64,000 nt of DNA, taken from contig JAIQGE010000017.1 in NCBI GenBank assembly GCA_020072815.1, positions 1-64,000 on the forward strand, written 5' to 3'. The notes under the pieces are model-generated. The model did not search any database. It saw nothing but the letters and a program-made list of their open reading frames with translations, and was not told where the DNA came from. A program made the position numbers and the translations under genes. Source of the stretch: Terriglobia bacterium (GTDB taxonomy: Bacteria; Acidobacteriota; Terriglobia; Terriglobales; Acidobacteriaceae). Below are positions 26,234 through 34,969 of this stretch, piece after piece; position 1 is the first letter of the stretch, and each line of letters starts with the position of its first letter.

Positions 26234-26418
26234 TTTGCGATGCGCGAAGTCTGTTCCAGCCAGTGACGCCGTCTGCGACTTTATGCTTTGCGGTCGAAGG
26301 TGTTTATGACATGCTGGCAGGCGATATTCCGTGACCATCGCCGGAACGCTTCTGGTTCTCAGTCCTCTGGACCTGCTTATCGGAGGGCCGAAAGGGTGGC
26401 GCACCGACTTTTATTGTT

Positions 26419-26802
26419 ATGGTGATTCTTGGCTTCTTGTTAGTACTCGTCCTCTGCCTCTATGGGATGTGGCGACTCTCCGCCCGAACTCCAGGCCAGC
26501 TCTATAGCTGGCCAGTCGTATGGCGCTTGGCTTGTCTCATTGCCGCATTGCGCATTGCCGCTATCTGGCTAGGAATAGCTGGGCTTCAGCGTAGCGACTG
26601 GGTACAGGTTCCGGCGTATTTCCTGTTGATGGCAGGGTTGCCGGATATATATGTCGTTAGGGCAGCACGGGCCGACCCACTGCGGTGGGGGATATTCGCC
26701 AGCCTGGTACTGGCGGCTACCAGTCTCGCTTGGTCTGCCGCTTTCCTCTGGCTCGCGCAATGGCTTCGGAGCAAACCAGCCACGCGAGGTGACGCGACCT
26801 GA
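26419..26802 (+). CDS. Small integral membrane protein, unknown
   Basis: 127 residues with four hydrophobic segments (about 1-20, 31-53, 58-75 and 88-115), short loops and a basic C-terminus. No signal or catalytic motif. The ribosome binding site is weak, so the start is uncertain. It is separated from the diheme gene by 185 bases and could be independent. Confidence 0.5.
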   Translation: MVILGFLLVLVLCLYGMWRLSARTPGQLYSWPVVWRLACLIAALRIAAIWLGIAGLQRSDWVQVPAYFLLMAGLPDIYVVRAARADPLRWGIFASLVLAATSLAWSAAFLWLAQWLRSKPATRGDAT

Positions 26803-26875
26803 AAACGGTGTGTGGATAGTGACGAAAGTCCAACCTGGGTCCGGAGTAACGCAAACGGCGAAGCCCCAGCCTGCC

Positions 26876-27640
26876 CTACTTTGAGGTTTGCGCCACGCTG
26901 CGGAGCTTGTCCAAAGGAGTGGCGTCCGTGATCTGGTAGTCCTTATATTCGATGGTGAAATCAGCGTGGCCGCCGAGGCGTACTGAGGTAACGCTGTGAT
27001 TGTGTGCAGGCAGCCAGAAATCGTTCACCTTCATGTTGACTTCTTCGATCTTGGTATCTTTGATCCAAAAAGAGGGGTTCTTCGAAGGCTGGGCCTCAAT
27101 CCGCGCCACGGCAAATGCCTGGGCATCCACCCAGATGCGCCCCTCAAAGAGAAACTTGTTTTTCGTCTTCGGCTTCACACCCAGAACGTAGAACGAACCG
27201 CTGGGCGACTCTTCAAAACCCGCCAGGGTGAAGTCATAATTTTCCGCGTTGATGGCGGTATGCTTCCGGCTTTCAAAAGCCTCTTGTTCGCTTTCCAAGA
27301 GCTTCTTGAACACCCTGTTGATCAGCAGCTTGGATCCCGAGGAAGAAACCACGGTGAATTCCTTGGTGGCGGGCGAACGGTACTTAATGCTCACCACCAT
27401 CTCCGCGTCTCTGGCGCCGGGAAATCCCCGGTATTCGAGACGGTAGACCCGCGTCGCTTCATAGGCACGCAGGGCGTGGGCGCGCTCCTGGTTCATCTGG
27501 ACCAGGTTTTCGACCACTTGTTCCGCCGTGAGCTTGGAGCGTTGGCCTGGGGCATCGGCTTGCTGCCCCATCGCGGGCTGGTGCAACGCAACATAGAGGG
27601 AAAGGATGAGAAGAAAAACACCGGGATGGAGACGGGGCAT
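26876..27640 (-). CDS. Exported LolA/DUF-type outer-membrane lipoprotein-sorting-like protein
   Basis: 254 residues from ATG 27640 (MPRLHPGVF); a longer frame to 27703 exists but the signal peptide starts here and ends near PAMGQQ. The mature part starts with helix QVVENLVQMNQERAHALRAY and alternates strands typical of the LolA/LppX fold (EMVVSIKYRSPATKEFTVV, FEGRIWVDAQAFAVARIEAQ). Such proteins bind lipids or lipoproteins in the periplasm. No close LolA identity can be claimed. Monocistronic, 190 bases after the Crp/Fnr gene. Confidence 0.7.
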   Translation of the reverse strand: MPRLHPGVFLLILSLYVALHQPAMGQQADAPGQRSKLTAEQVVENLVQMNQERAHALRAYEATRVYRLEYRGFPGARDAEMVVSIKYRSPATKEFTVVSSSGSKLLINRVFKKLLESEQEAFESRKHTAINAENYDFTLAGFEESPSGSFYVLGVKPKTKNKFLFEGRIWVDAQAFAVARIEAQPSKNPSFWIKDTKIEEVNMKVNDFWLPAHNHSVTSVRLGGHADFTIEYKDYQITDATPLDKLRSVAQTSK

Positions 27641-27830
27641 CGTGTCAATTCTCTGGGCTTTATTTCGGGCCACTACAAACGAAGCGGGGCGTGAAACGAA
27701 CAATCATTTACTTTTAAATCATGACACACGCAGACGGAACAAACTGTGCTCAATTGAACAGTTTCGTAAACCCTCTGCCCTATTCGCACTTTTGGCGCCT
27801 CGCCCGAAATTCACAAGCCGCGGCTCCCAG

Positions 27831-28493
27831 CTAATCATGAAGGACGATATTCAGCAGGGAACCGTGCACGCGGATTTCCCCGTTGTATTCAATAAAACCC
27901 AGCTTGCGGAAACGATTCATGAAGAAATTGACTCGCGCCCGGGTGGTGCCCACCATCTCCGCCAGCACTTCCTGGCTTATTCTGGGGATCACCGGCTCCG
28001 GTTTGCCTTCTTTGCCAAACTGCGCGAGCAGCAGAAGAATCCGGGCCAAGCGTTTTTCGCTGGAATTGAAAAGCTGGTCTACCAGGTCTTCCTGCACGCG
28101 AGCGTTGCGGGCCAGCAGGTAGGAAACGAAAATGTCAGAAAAGGTGTGTTCGCGATGCAGCACGCGTATCATCGCCGCCTTTTCAATCTTGAGCACTTCA
28201 ACCTCGGTGATGGCCACGGCACTGGCGACGCGCCGCGGCTGCGAGGCTGCGATGCACTCTTCGCCCACAAAATCCCCCGGGCCGAGTATGGCGATGGTGG
28301 CTTCTTTACCGCTCTTGGAAACTACCAGGAGCTTGATCTTGCCTTTCTGGATATAAAACACAGCATTCGCAGGATCGCCCTGCGAAAATATCGCCCGTTT
28401 CTTCTGCAGACGAACAATGCTCCGTCCCAGGCCGGTTTCTGAAAGAAAGGTCTCTGGATTGAAACTGGCTCGCTTTTTCAGCGGGATATTAAT
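27831..28493 (-). CDS. Crp/Fnr-family regulator with probable ATT start
   Basis: 220 residues if translation starts at ATT 28493-28491. No in-frame ATG exists upstream of residue 45; a GTG at 28361 would cut off part of the cyclic-nucleotide-binding barrel (SQGDPANAVFYIQKGKIKL). The ATT is preceded by GGGAGGG (28507-28501) with seven-base spacing, and the residues that follow (NIPLKKRASFNPETFL) match the N-terminus I know from acidobacterial family members. The effector domain spans about 25-140 and the winged helix about 150-215 (SQEVLAEMVGTTRARVNFFM). No FNR-type cysteine cluster is visible. Target genes unknown. Confidence 0.85.
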   Translation of the reverse strand: MNIPLKKRASFNPETFLSETGLGRSIVRLQKKRAIFSQGDPANAVFYIQKGKIKLLVVSKSGKEATIAILGPGDFVGEECIAASQPRRVASAVAITEVEVLKIEKAAMIRVLHREHTFSDIFVSYLLARNARVQEDLVDQLFNSSEKRLARILLLLAQFGKEGKPEPVIPRISQEVLAEMVGTTRARVNFFMNRFRKLGFIEYNGEIRVHGSLLNIVLHD

Positions 28494-28943
28494 GTTTTGA
28501 CCCTCCCATGTTTCCCTAGAAATACATTCCTGCCGGGTAGAGCATCGCTCAAGGCCCTCTCCCCTGAAATCATAAAAAAGATACTACCTATCTGGAAGGC
28601 CCATCAAGCTTTCGTACACAGCTATTTAGGTTTGCGGAAATCGGTTGCCTTGCAAAAGCTAAAGATGCGGAAACTGTGCAAAAGAGGACAGCCTTGCAGG
28701 CAGGGCCTTATTTATATTACCCGCCAATAGCTGCGCTGCGCTCTGGAGTTTCGGTGCACCCGGCAGGACGGTTTGGGCGAACCGAGCCCCGGGTTCTGAA
28801 ACTCCTGAGCGTACTACCCGGACCAACCATGAAAAAGCTCTTTTGCGGGAGCTTTTTCTTTTTAGCGATCGAAGCAAACAAAGCACGCTTGTTAGGTTGC
28901 CGGCGCAAACTCGCAAGCGACGTTGCAAAAAATAAATCGGCGG
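28494..28943. other. Intergenic region between the glycosylation cluster and the Crp/Fnr gene
   Basis: Nothing coding that I can support. It should hold the Crp/Fnr promoter and contains the terminator at 28832-28857. Confidence 0.5.
28832..28857. terminator. Rho-independent terminator, usable in both directions
   Basis: AAAAAGCTC (28832-28840), eight-base loop, GAGCTTTTT (28849-28857), then CTTTTT on the plus strand. It lies 87 bases beyond the stop of the minus-strand glycosylation cluster and most likely ends that transcript. Confidence 0.75.
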
Positions 28944-29744
28944 CTAGCCGGGGAGAACTTCTTGCTCCGGCTGCTTCCCTTCGGGGCGAAAACTCAAGCC
29001 GGTCCACTGTCCCAACACCAGCGCCAGGTAGGCCGGACCTAAGAGCAGATATCGGCGCCAGAGACGGCGCGGTTCCAGGCAGAGGCGGAACAACCACTCC
29101 AACCCGTGGTCTTGCATCCACTTGGGGGCCATGCGCAGCGTGCCGGCAATGAGCGGGAAGGCCGCTCCGACGGCCAGAATCGGCACGTTCAAGCGGTCGC
29201 GAAACTCGTAAGCCCAAACTTCCTGGCGGGGACAGCCCAGGCCGGCAAAAACAATCTGGGCGCCCGACTGTTTGATCCTAGCGGAGATTTGGTCCGCGGT
29301 TTCCGGGCTGATGCGAACGAACTGTGAAGGCTCCGCGCCGGCGATCTTGATTCCGGGAAAGCGCTGCCGCAGGCTGGCGCACAAGAGTGTGATGACTTCT
29401 TGCGTGCTTCCGTACAAGTAGACCGAAATACCTTCTTCGGCCGCGCGCTGGATCACGTCCAGGGTGAGGGCGGGGCCGTAAACGCGCTGGCGAAGACCAA
29501 CGGAGTGGAGAAGGTTGAGCGCCCAGCGGACCGGCTGTCCGTCAGCCACGACCAGATCGAGGTGGTTCAAACGGTAGCGATGAGTGACGTCCAGTACTCC
29601 GCTCATCACCCCGTGCACCGCCAACGCGGATACTGAAAAACCGCGGCCCTGCCGGGCGGCCTCCATCACCATCTCGATGGCCGTCTGGCGGTCAATGCCG
29701 TCCACCAGCACGCCAATCAGGTTGTTTTTGGAGGAAGATTTCAT
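28944..29744 (-). CDS. WecG/TagA/CpsF-family glycosyltransferase (GT26)
   Basis: 266 residues. Starts in the ATGA overlap with the epimerase stop (29744-29741). Family signs: [12 protein letters not shown] near the start, [12 protein letters not shown] with the conserved Asp, [19 protein letters not shown] near 180, and [17 protein letters not shown] with a hydrophobic C-terminal region. These enzymes transfer a sugar such as N-acetylmannosamine(uronic acid) to a lipid-linked intermediate in polysaccharide synthesis at the inner membrane face. It is the last gene of the cluster. Confidence 0.9.
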   Translation of the reverse strand: MKSSSKNNLIGVLVDGIDRQTAIEMVMEAARQGRGFSVSALAVHGVMSGVLDVTHRYRLNHLDLVVADGQPVRWALNLLHSVGLRQRVYGPALTLDVIQRAAEEGISVYLYGSTQEVITLLCASLRQRFPGIKIAGAEPSQFVRISPETADQISARIKQSGAQIVFAGLGCPRQEVWAYEFRDRLNVPILAVGAAFPLIAGTLRMAPKWMQDHGLEWLFRLCLEPRRLWRRYLLLGPAYLALVLGQWTGLSFRPEGKQPEQEVLPG

Positions 29745-30829
29745 GCTTGTGCTGATCGCGTCAACAAGCCCCGGCGTTCGAGTTCCTGGTCATGCATCTC
29801 GCGGAGAATGGCCGGCACGTCATATTGCAACGCGTAGCCAGGATAGTGCGACTGAAACTTCCTGATATCGCTGATCCACCAGATATGGTCGCCGGTGCGG
29901 TGCGAGGGCACATACTCCCAGGCCAGTTTGCAGCCGGAAATCTCCTGGCACAGGGCAATGGCTTCCAGCATGGAACAGTTGGAGAACCTGCCGCCGCCGA
30001 TGTTGTAGACTTCCGCGGGCCGGGGCTTGGAAAAAAACATGGCGAAGGCGCGAATCAGATCAGAGCTGTGCAGGTTGTCCCGCACTTGCTTGCCATTGTA
30101 TCCAAGGACCTTATACGGCGTTCCGGCCACCGTGCACTTCATCAAGTAAGCCAGAAAGCCGTGGAGTTGCGCACCGGAATGGTTGGGGCCGGTCAAGCAA
30201 CCGGCGCGGAAACAAACCGTCTTCATTCCATAGTATCGGCCATACTCCTGCACCATGACGTCGGCGGCCACTTTGGAGGCGCCGAACACGCTGTGCAACG
30301 ATTGGTCAATGGACATCTCTTCCGTGATTCCAAACGCGGCAAACTTGTGGTTTTTGTCCAGCTCCCAGCGCGACTCCTGCTCCACCAGCGGCAAATGGTT
30401 GGGCGAGTCGCCATAGACCTTGTTGGTGGACGTGAAAATAAACGGGGCGTCCGGACAAAACTGGCGGGTCGCTTCCAGCAGGTGCAGCGTGCCGCAAGCG
30501 TTCACTTCAAAATCAGTCATCGGCTCCAGCGCCGCCCAGTCATGCGAGGGCTGGGCCGCGGCATGGACCACCAAAGAAATGTCACGACCGAATTTCTGGA
30601 ACAAGCTGAGGATGGCCTGGCGATCACGCACGTCAACCGCATAATGCCGGTAGCCTGGGACGGATGCCATCAGCTCCTTTTGCAGCCATTCGGTGGAAGC
30701 TTCCGCGCCAAAGAAATATTTGCGCATGTCATTATCTATGCCAACGATGCCGAGGCCCTGTTTGGCAAAATAACGGACCGCTTCTGACCCAACCAGCCCT
30801 GCAGAACCGGTGATGACCGCGATACTCAA
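29741..30829 (-). CDS. NAD-dependent sugar epimerase (CDP-paratose 2-epimerase-like)
   Basis: 362 residues from TTG 30829 ([15 protein letters not shown]), chosen because AGGAGGG lies just upstream (30839-30833); a GTG at 30850 overlaps that site and is less likely. Rossmann motif [28 protein letters not shown] and STNKVYG match the CDP-paratose/tyvelose 2-epimerase branch of extended SDR enzymes. The catalytic YxxxK reads FGASK (182-186), so the Tyr is Phe; I recall the same substitution in related sequences, which would imply a different acid/base residue or activity. Its stop overlaps the WecG-like start. Confidence 0.85.
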   Translation of the reverse strand: MSIAVITGSAGLVGSEAVRYFAKQGLGIVGIDNDMRKYFFGAEASTEWLQKELMASVPGYRHYAVDVRDRQAILSLFQKFGRDISLVVHAAAQPSHDWAALEPMTDFEVNACGTLHLLEATRQFCPDAPFIFTSTNKVYGDSPNHLPLVEQESRWELDKNHKFAAFGITEEMSIDQSLHSVFGASKVAADVMVQEYGRYYGMKTVCFRAGCLTGPNHSGAQLHGFLAYLMKCTVAGTPYKVLGYNGKQVRDNLHSSDLIRAFAMFFSKPRPAEVYNIGGGRFSNCSMLEAIALCQEISGCKLAWEYVPSHRTGDHIWWISDIRKFQSHYPGYALQYDVPAILREMHDQELERRGLLTRSAQA

Positions 30830-31045
30830 GCTCCCTCCTGGGCTGAACACGCCGAAATCTTAGGCTTTCTGGCGACCATCCACATGCGATGACACAATCT
30901 GGTTAGCTAACAGTTTGACTGAGAATAACATGGAAACACGGCTACGGAACCATCTCCTGCCAAGCGGAAGTTGGGCCCGCAACGCGTGACTCAAAGCGTT
31001 CGTCGAATGAACAGAGTTGCCGCCGCAGCACGCAAGGGCCGGGCA

Positions 31046-32215
31046 TCAACCACGCGCGGCCTGAGCCTGGCGATAAATGCTGAGGAGTATTCGCGCGCTG
31101 AAGGCCCCGGTATATTTCTCATCAAAAGACGCCAGCGCTCCTTCCCTGAGCGCGCGGAGCTGCTCAAGGTTGCGCGAACACCACTCCACTTGCGCGCGGA
31201 GAGAGGCGGCATCGCCCGGCGTGAAGTGAAAACCGTTTTTGCCCGGCACGACCATGGAAAGCATGGGGCCGATGGCCGAAGCCAGCACGGGTGTCCCCAC
31301 GGCAAAGGCCTCCATAACGGTGCGGCCCATGGTCTCTTGCCACCTAGAAGGGAAAACGAGAAGCTCGGCCCGGCGCATCAAGTCCATCACTTCTGCCGGT
31401 GACTTGCTGCCCAGGTATTCGACAGCCGGGTTGGCCGGGCATGACGCGATCACCAGGTCTTTCAGCGGACCATCGCCAACGATCTTCAGCGGGACCGGCT
31501 TGCTGGCCGCTTTCCAGCCGTCAAGCATGGTGGCGATGCCCTTTTCCGGACTCAATCGCCCAACGTAAAGCGCATAGCCACCACCGCCGGCGCCGGGCGA
31601 AGGCGCAGGATCCAAAAAGTTGGGCTTCACCGCGACCTTTTCCGACGGCAAGCCGGCGGAGATGTATTTGTCGCGGGCAAATTCGGAGACGGCAATGTAC
31701 ATATGCACTTTGCTGGACCAGGTCCCCATCATGTTGTGCAAGCCAATCATTCCTGCCACCACCGCGCTGCCGGCACGGCTGTCACGGTAGCAGCGGTGGA
31801 CAATTCCCGGCCACGGAAACGTCCTGCCCAAGCAGTCTTCACACACGTGGTTGTCGCGAAACAAAAATGAGTTGATGCAAAAAAGACGGTAGTTGTGCAA
31901 AGTCTGCACTACCGGGACCCGGCAGCGCGAAGCGGCGTAATACACAGATGGAGACCACAAGGGGAAAAAATTCTGGACGTGGAGGATGTCATAGTCGCCC
32001 GCGTGCAGTTCTTTTTCGACGCGGACGCGGGAGCGCGAAGACCACAGCGTGCCGATGGCCGTCCTAGTCCTGCCTAACTCGGCGATGGCGCTGTTGTCCT
32101 GCTCCAGCAGCGCCACCTGCTGGCCGTGTTCGCGCAGCAACGCAACATCGGCGGCGGTGGCGTGGTCTTCCCCGCCGGAGACCAGGTAACGGTTGTGAAG
32201 CATCAACACTTTCAT
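31046..32215 (-). CDS. Family 4 glycosyltransferase
   Basis: 389 residues from ATG 32215 (MKVLMLHNRYLVSGGED). Two Rossmann halves: the acceptor side (1-185, LHVQNFFPLWSPSVYYAA) and the donor side (195-380, ALYVGRLSPEKGIATML, LKIVGDGPL, FPSRWQETMGRTVMEAFAVG), with the EX7E-type E..G region. It starts 16 bases after the GT2 stop. A CxxC-like cluster (HVCEDC) near 125, common in this subfamily, could bind a metal. It probably adds a sugar to an exported polysaccharide. Confidence 0.92.
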   Translation of the reverse strand: MKVLMLHNRYLVSGGEDHATAADVALLREHGQQVALLEQDNSAIAELGRTRTAIGTLWSSRSRVRVEKELHAGDYDILHVQNFFPLWSPSVYYAASRCRVPVVQTLHNYRLFCINSFLFRDNHVCEDCLGRTFPWPGIVHRCYRDSRAGSAVVAGMIGLHNMMGTWSSKVHMYIAVSEFARDKYISAGLPSEKVAVKPNFLDPAPSPGAGGGGYALYVGRLSPEKGIATMLDGWKAASKPVPLKIVGDGPLKDLVIASCPANPAVEYLGSKSPAEVMDLMRRAELLVFPSRWQETMGRTVMEAFAVGTPVLASAIGPMLSMVVPGKNGFHFTPGDAASLRAQVEWCSRNLEQLRALREGALASFDEKYTGAFSARILLSIYRQAQAARG

Positions 32216-32231
32216 CCAGACCTGCGTTCTC

Positions 32232-33182
32232 TCATAAGCTGGTGTTTTCCTTGGGCAGCTTGGCTGTACAGCCCGCCCATGCACCCTTATATAAGGACCA
32301 GACTCTACGCCAGTCGAGCCTGGCAGCGAAAAACAGGGTTCGGTAGACCATCCAGGCGCAAAAGAAAGGCATTTTGATGGGCCACAGGCGGAGGGGCAAG
32401 TGCTTGCGCGCGAAGATGATGTTGTTTCGCGCCAGGTAGAATTCGATGAACCCGCTGCGCTGGCCCTTGTCGGTGACGTAGTGCTCCTTGTGCCAAATGA
32501 CGGCTTGCGGGACGTACATGCCTTTGTATCCGGCCTGCACCGCCCGCAGGGACCACTCAATATCTTCGTAAAAGTGAAAATAAACTTCTTCGAACACGCC
32601 GATGCGGCGCACCACTTCCGCCTTGGCCAGCAGCGCGCATCCGGAAAGAAACGTCACTTCGCGAAGCTGGTCAAATGAGCCGTCATCACGCTGGCGAAGC
32701 CCGACGATCTTGGGGAACAATCTCCAGCGCTTGTGGATGCCTCCGGCATAGTTCAGGCGGGCAGGAGGATCAAAGAAATAAATTTTGGGGTTCAAGAGGC
32801 CGATCCGGTGGTCGCTCTCAGCAACGCGCATCATCTGGCTGAGAAAATCCGGAGCAACAACCGTGTCATTGTTCAGCAGCAGCACGTAGTCGGCGCCGCG
32901 GCTGAGGGCGTTGCGCATGCCCACGTTACAGCCGGCGGCAAATCCCAGGTTGACTTGGTTGCGGACCAGCAGGATTTCAGGGGCCGCTTCCGCAAGCTGG
33001 TCAGCGGACGAATCCGCCGAGCCGTTGTCCACCACCACCACTTCGTAATTGCGGTAGTCCAGCTTGCGCAGAGACTTCAGACAATCCAGGGTCACCGCAA
33101 AACTGTTCCAGTTAAGAATAATGATGCTCACCCTGGGCTCGCGCGCCAGCGTGGCTCCCTGGTTCGGCGGCGGAAATGTCAC
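32232..33182 (-). CDS. Family 2 glycosyltransferase (rhamnosyltransferase-like)
   Basis: 316 residues from GTG 33182. The frame extends to an ATG at 33338, but the extra 52 residues look non-coding and GAGGGAG precedes the GTG. GT-A fold: VSIIILNWNSF, VVVDNGSADSS, NLGFAAGCNVGM, LLLNNDTVV (DXD-like), FLSGCALLAKAEV, YFHFYEDIEWSLR (ED catalytic region) and IWHKEH. The C-terminal end is basic and aromatic, suited to membrane attachment. First gene of the glycosylation cluster, divergent from the MetX-like gene. Confidence 0.9.
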   Translation of the reverse strand: MTFPPPNQGATLAREPRVSIIILNWNSFAVTLDCLKSLRKLDYRNYEVVVVDNGSADSSADQLAEAAPEILLVRNQVNLGFAAGCNVGMRNALSRGADYVLLLNNDTVVAPDFLSQMMRVAESDHRIGLLNPKIYFFDPPARLNYAGGIHKRWRLFPKIVGLRQRDDGSFDQLREVTFLSGCALLAKAEVVRRIGVFEEVYFHFYEDIEWSLRAVQAGYKGMYVPQAVIWHKEHYVTDKGQRSGFIEFYLARNNIIFARKHLPLRLWPIKMPFFCAWMVYRTLFFAARLDWRRVWSLYKGAWAGCTAKLPKENTSL

Positions 33183-33400
33183 GATTGTGAGCGCTCCCTC
33201 ATTTGTGCTGATGGCTGTGGGCAATATTACACCCGCACAACGCGAGAGCCTTGCGGATGGAACCCTGACGGTAATTTGGCGTAGGGCGACGGGCGGCGGG
33301 CAAGTCGCGCGCTCGAGCGTTGTAGCAGTTTCCGCCAAGATGATTTACAAAGATGGTGCACCAGACGCCAGCATCGCCGACAAAAAGGAAGCCTTCAGCC

Positions 33401-34561
33401 ATGATCAAGCACATACTTCTCTGCGTCGCTTTATCAGGATTCGGTTCGCAGACACTGATCGCGCAGGACGCGGCTGCGAAGCCAGAATCGGCCAAGGGCC
33501 AGGACGCTGCCGCCGGCAAAGCCAAGACCCAGGCGGAGAGCGGTGAGCGCCATGAGTTTGTGATCGCCAATTTCAAGACTGAAAGCGGAGTCACGCTGCC
33601 CCAGGCGCGCGTGGTCTACGGAACGTACGGCCGTCTGAACGCGGCGAAGGACAACGTGGTGCTGCTGCCGTCGCACTACATGGCGGACTTTCACGGTTAC
33701 GAGTGGCTGATCGGACCGGACAAGGCTCTAGACACTTCCAAACTCTTTCTGGTGGCGACGGAGTTGTTCGGCAATGGACACTCGTCGTCGCCCAGCAACA
33801 CGCCGGAGCCGTTTCACGGCCCGCGCTTTCCGGTGACGACGATTCGCGACAACGTGGAGGCTGTCCACCGGCTGCTGACCGAAGAATTGAAGATCACGCA
33901 CGTGCGGGCGATCGTCGGGTTTTCCATGGGCGCGCAGCAGGCGTTCCAGTGGGCGGTGAGTTATCCGGCGTTCGCTGACCGCATTGTGGCCACCTGCGGC
34001 ACCGCGAAGACTTACTATCACGGCGTGGTGCGGCTGGAAGGGCAGATCGCCGCAATCACGACGGACGCGGCCTTCCAGAACGGCGACTACACGGCCCAGC
34101 CGAAGAAAGGCCTGGAGGCCTTTGGCGTGGTGTGGACGGCGTGGCTGTTCTCGCAGGAATGGTGGCGCAAGGAACTGTGGCGCGAGGTGTCACCGCCGGG
34201 CACCACGTTTGAGCAGACGCTGAATGAGTTCCGCACCAATTTCATCCCCGGCGCCGACGCCAACAACCTGATCCTGCAGGCGCGCACGTGGGAGAAGCAC
34301 GACGTGGGCTCCACGCCGGGCTTTAATGGCGACGCGGAGAAGGCGTTACGGTCCATCAAAGTTCCCTTCCTTTATATGCCGTCAGAAACCGATCTGTACT
34401 TTCCCGTGGGCGATGCCCGCTACGAAGCGGGATTCATGTCCACTGTTACGCTGGCGCCGATTCCCTCGCTGTGGGGACACACCGCTGGCGCCGCTCCCAA
34501 CCCCGCGGATGGAAAGTTTCTGAATGAGACGATCGGGAAATTTCTGGCGGGCGGGCGATAG
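33401..34561 (+). CDS. Secreted MetX-like alpha/beta hydrolase
   Basis: 386 residues from ATG 33401; signal peptide (MIKHILLCVALSGFGSQTLIA) and an Ala/Lys-rich linker to about residue 50. The rest is the homoserine O-acetyltransferase fold: nucleophile GFSMGAQQAF, Asp in MPSETDLYF and His in LWGHTAG, plus the family NGHSSSPSNT segment. True MetX is cytoplasmic, so an exported version is more likely a hydrolase or acyltransferase on a periplasmic substrate. Divergent from the glycosylation cluster. Confidence 0.85.
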   Translation: MIKHILLCVALSGFGSQTLIAQDAAAKPESAKGQDAAAGKAKTQAESGERHEFVIANFKTESGVTLPQARVVYGTYGRLNAAKDNVVLLPSHYMADFHGYEWLIGPDKALDTSKLFLVATELFGNGHSSSPSNTPEPFHGPRFPVTTIRDNVEAVHRLLTEELKITHVRAIVGFSMGAQQAFQWAVSYPAFADRIVATCGTAKTYYHGVVRLEGQIAAITTDAAFQNGDYTAQPKKGLEAFGVVWTAWLFSQEWWRKELWREVSPPGTTFEQTLNEFRTNFIPGADANNLILQARTWEKHDVGSTPGFNGDAEKALRSIKVPFLYMPSETDLYFPVGDARYEAGFMSTVTLAPIPSLWGHTAGAAPNPADGKFLNETIGKFLAGGR

Positions 34562-34593
34562 CAGATGGGTATAACCCGTGTCATGCTCTCCTT

Positions 34594-34830
34594 GTGAAGA
34601 CGACGATCTCGTTACTTGACAACCTTTGCCGCCTAGCGGAGGCTGCTGCCCGCAAGCTGAAGATGTGGCGCAGCCAATTGGGAGGCACAGCCATCGCAGA
34701 GTTCTTGGAACGCCGCCAGACCAACACAATTACGAAACGTCTGAATGAAATCTATTCCGCCGAACCAGCCAAGCTCGACCCTGCGCTGCATTCCGCCCAG
34801 TTGAAATCTCTTGAAACAGATTCATGGTAG
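34594..34830 (+). CDS. Orphan ribbon-helix-helix antitoxin
   Basis: 78 residues from GTG 34594. MKTTISLLDNLCRLAEAAA, ..SQL..TAIAEFLERR and the tail LDPALHSAQLKSLE are hallmarks of CopG/MetJ-type antitoxins found upstream of MazF-like toxins. No toxin follows: the next 139 bases hold no open MazF frame. Substitutions (LKMWRSQLGG in place of the usual LK.SRSQLY) suggest decay. It starts 32 bases after the MetX-like gene. Confidence 0.65.
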   Translation: MKTTISLLDNLCRLAEAAARKLKMWRSQLGGTAIAEFLERRQTNTITKRLNEIYSAEPAKLDPALHSAQLKSLETDSW

Positions 34831-34969
34831 GAGCCTTGTTACCGGCTGTTGAAAGTTGTAAGACGTTGGGCCCCTCGCCGCGACAAACCCTCCGCCCCTC
34901 CTTTAGAATGAACGGTCGCTTCCCTGGGTTCGATTCCAGATTCGTTGACCAACGCGTCTCCCTTTAAAT

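Noticed and set aside
32216-32560. N-terminal extension of the GT4 gene giving a 504-residue fusion
   Set aside because: The extra 115 residues overlap the GT2 gene in another frame and lack any fold; the ATG at 32215 starts the standard GT4 domain.
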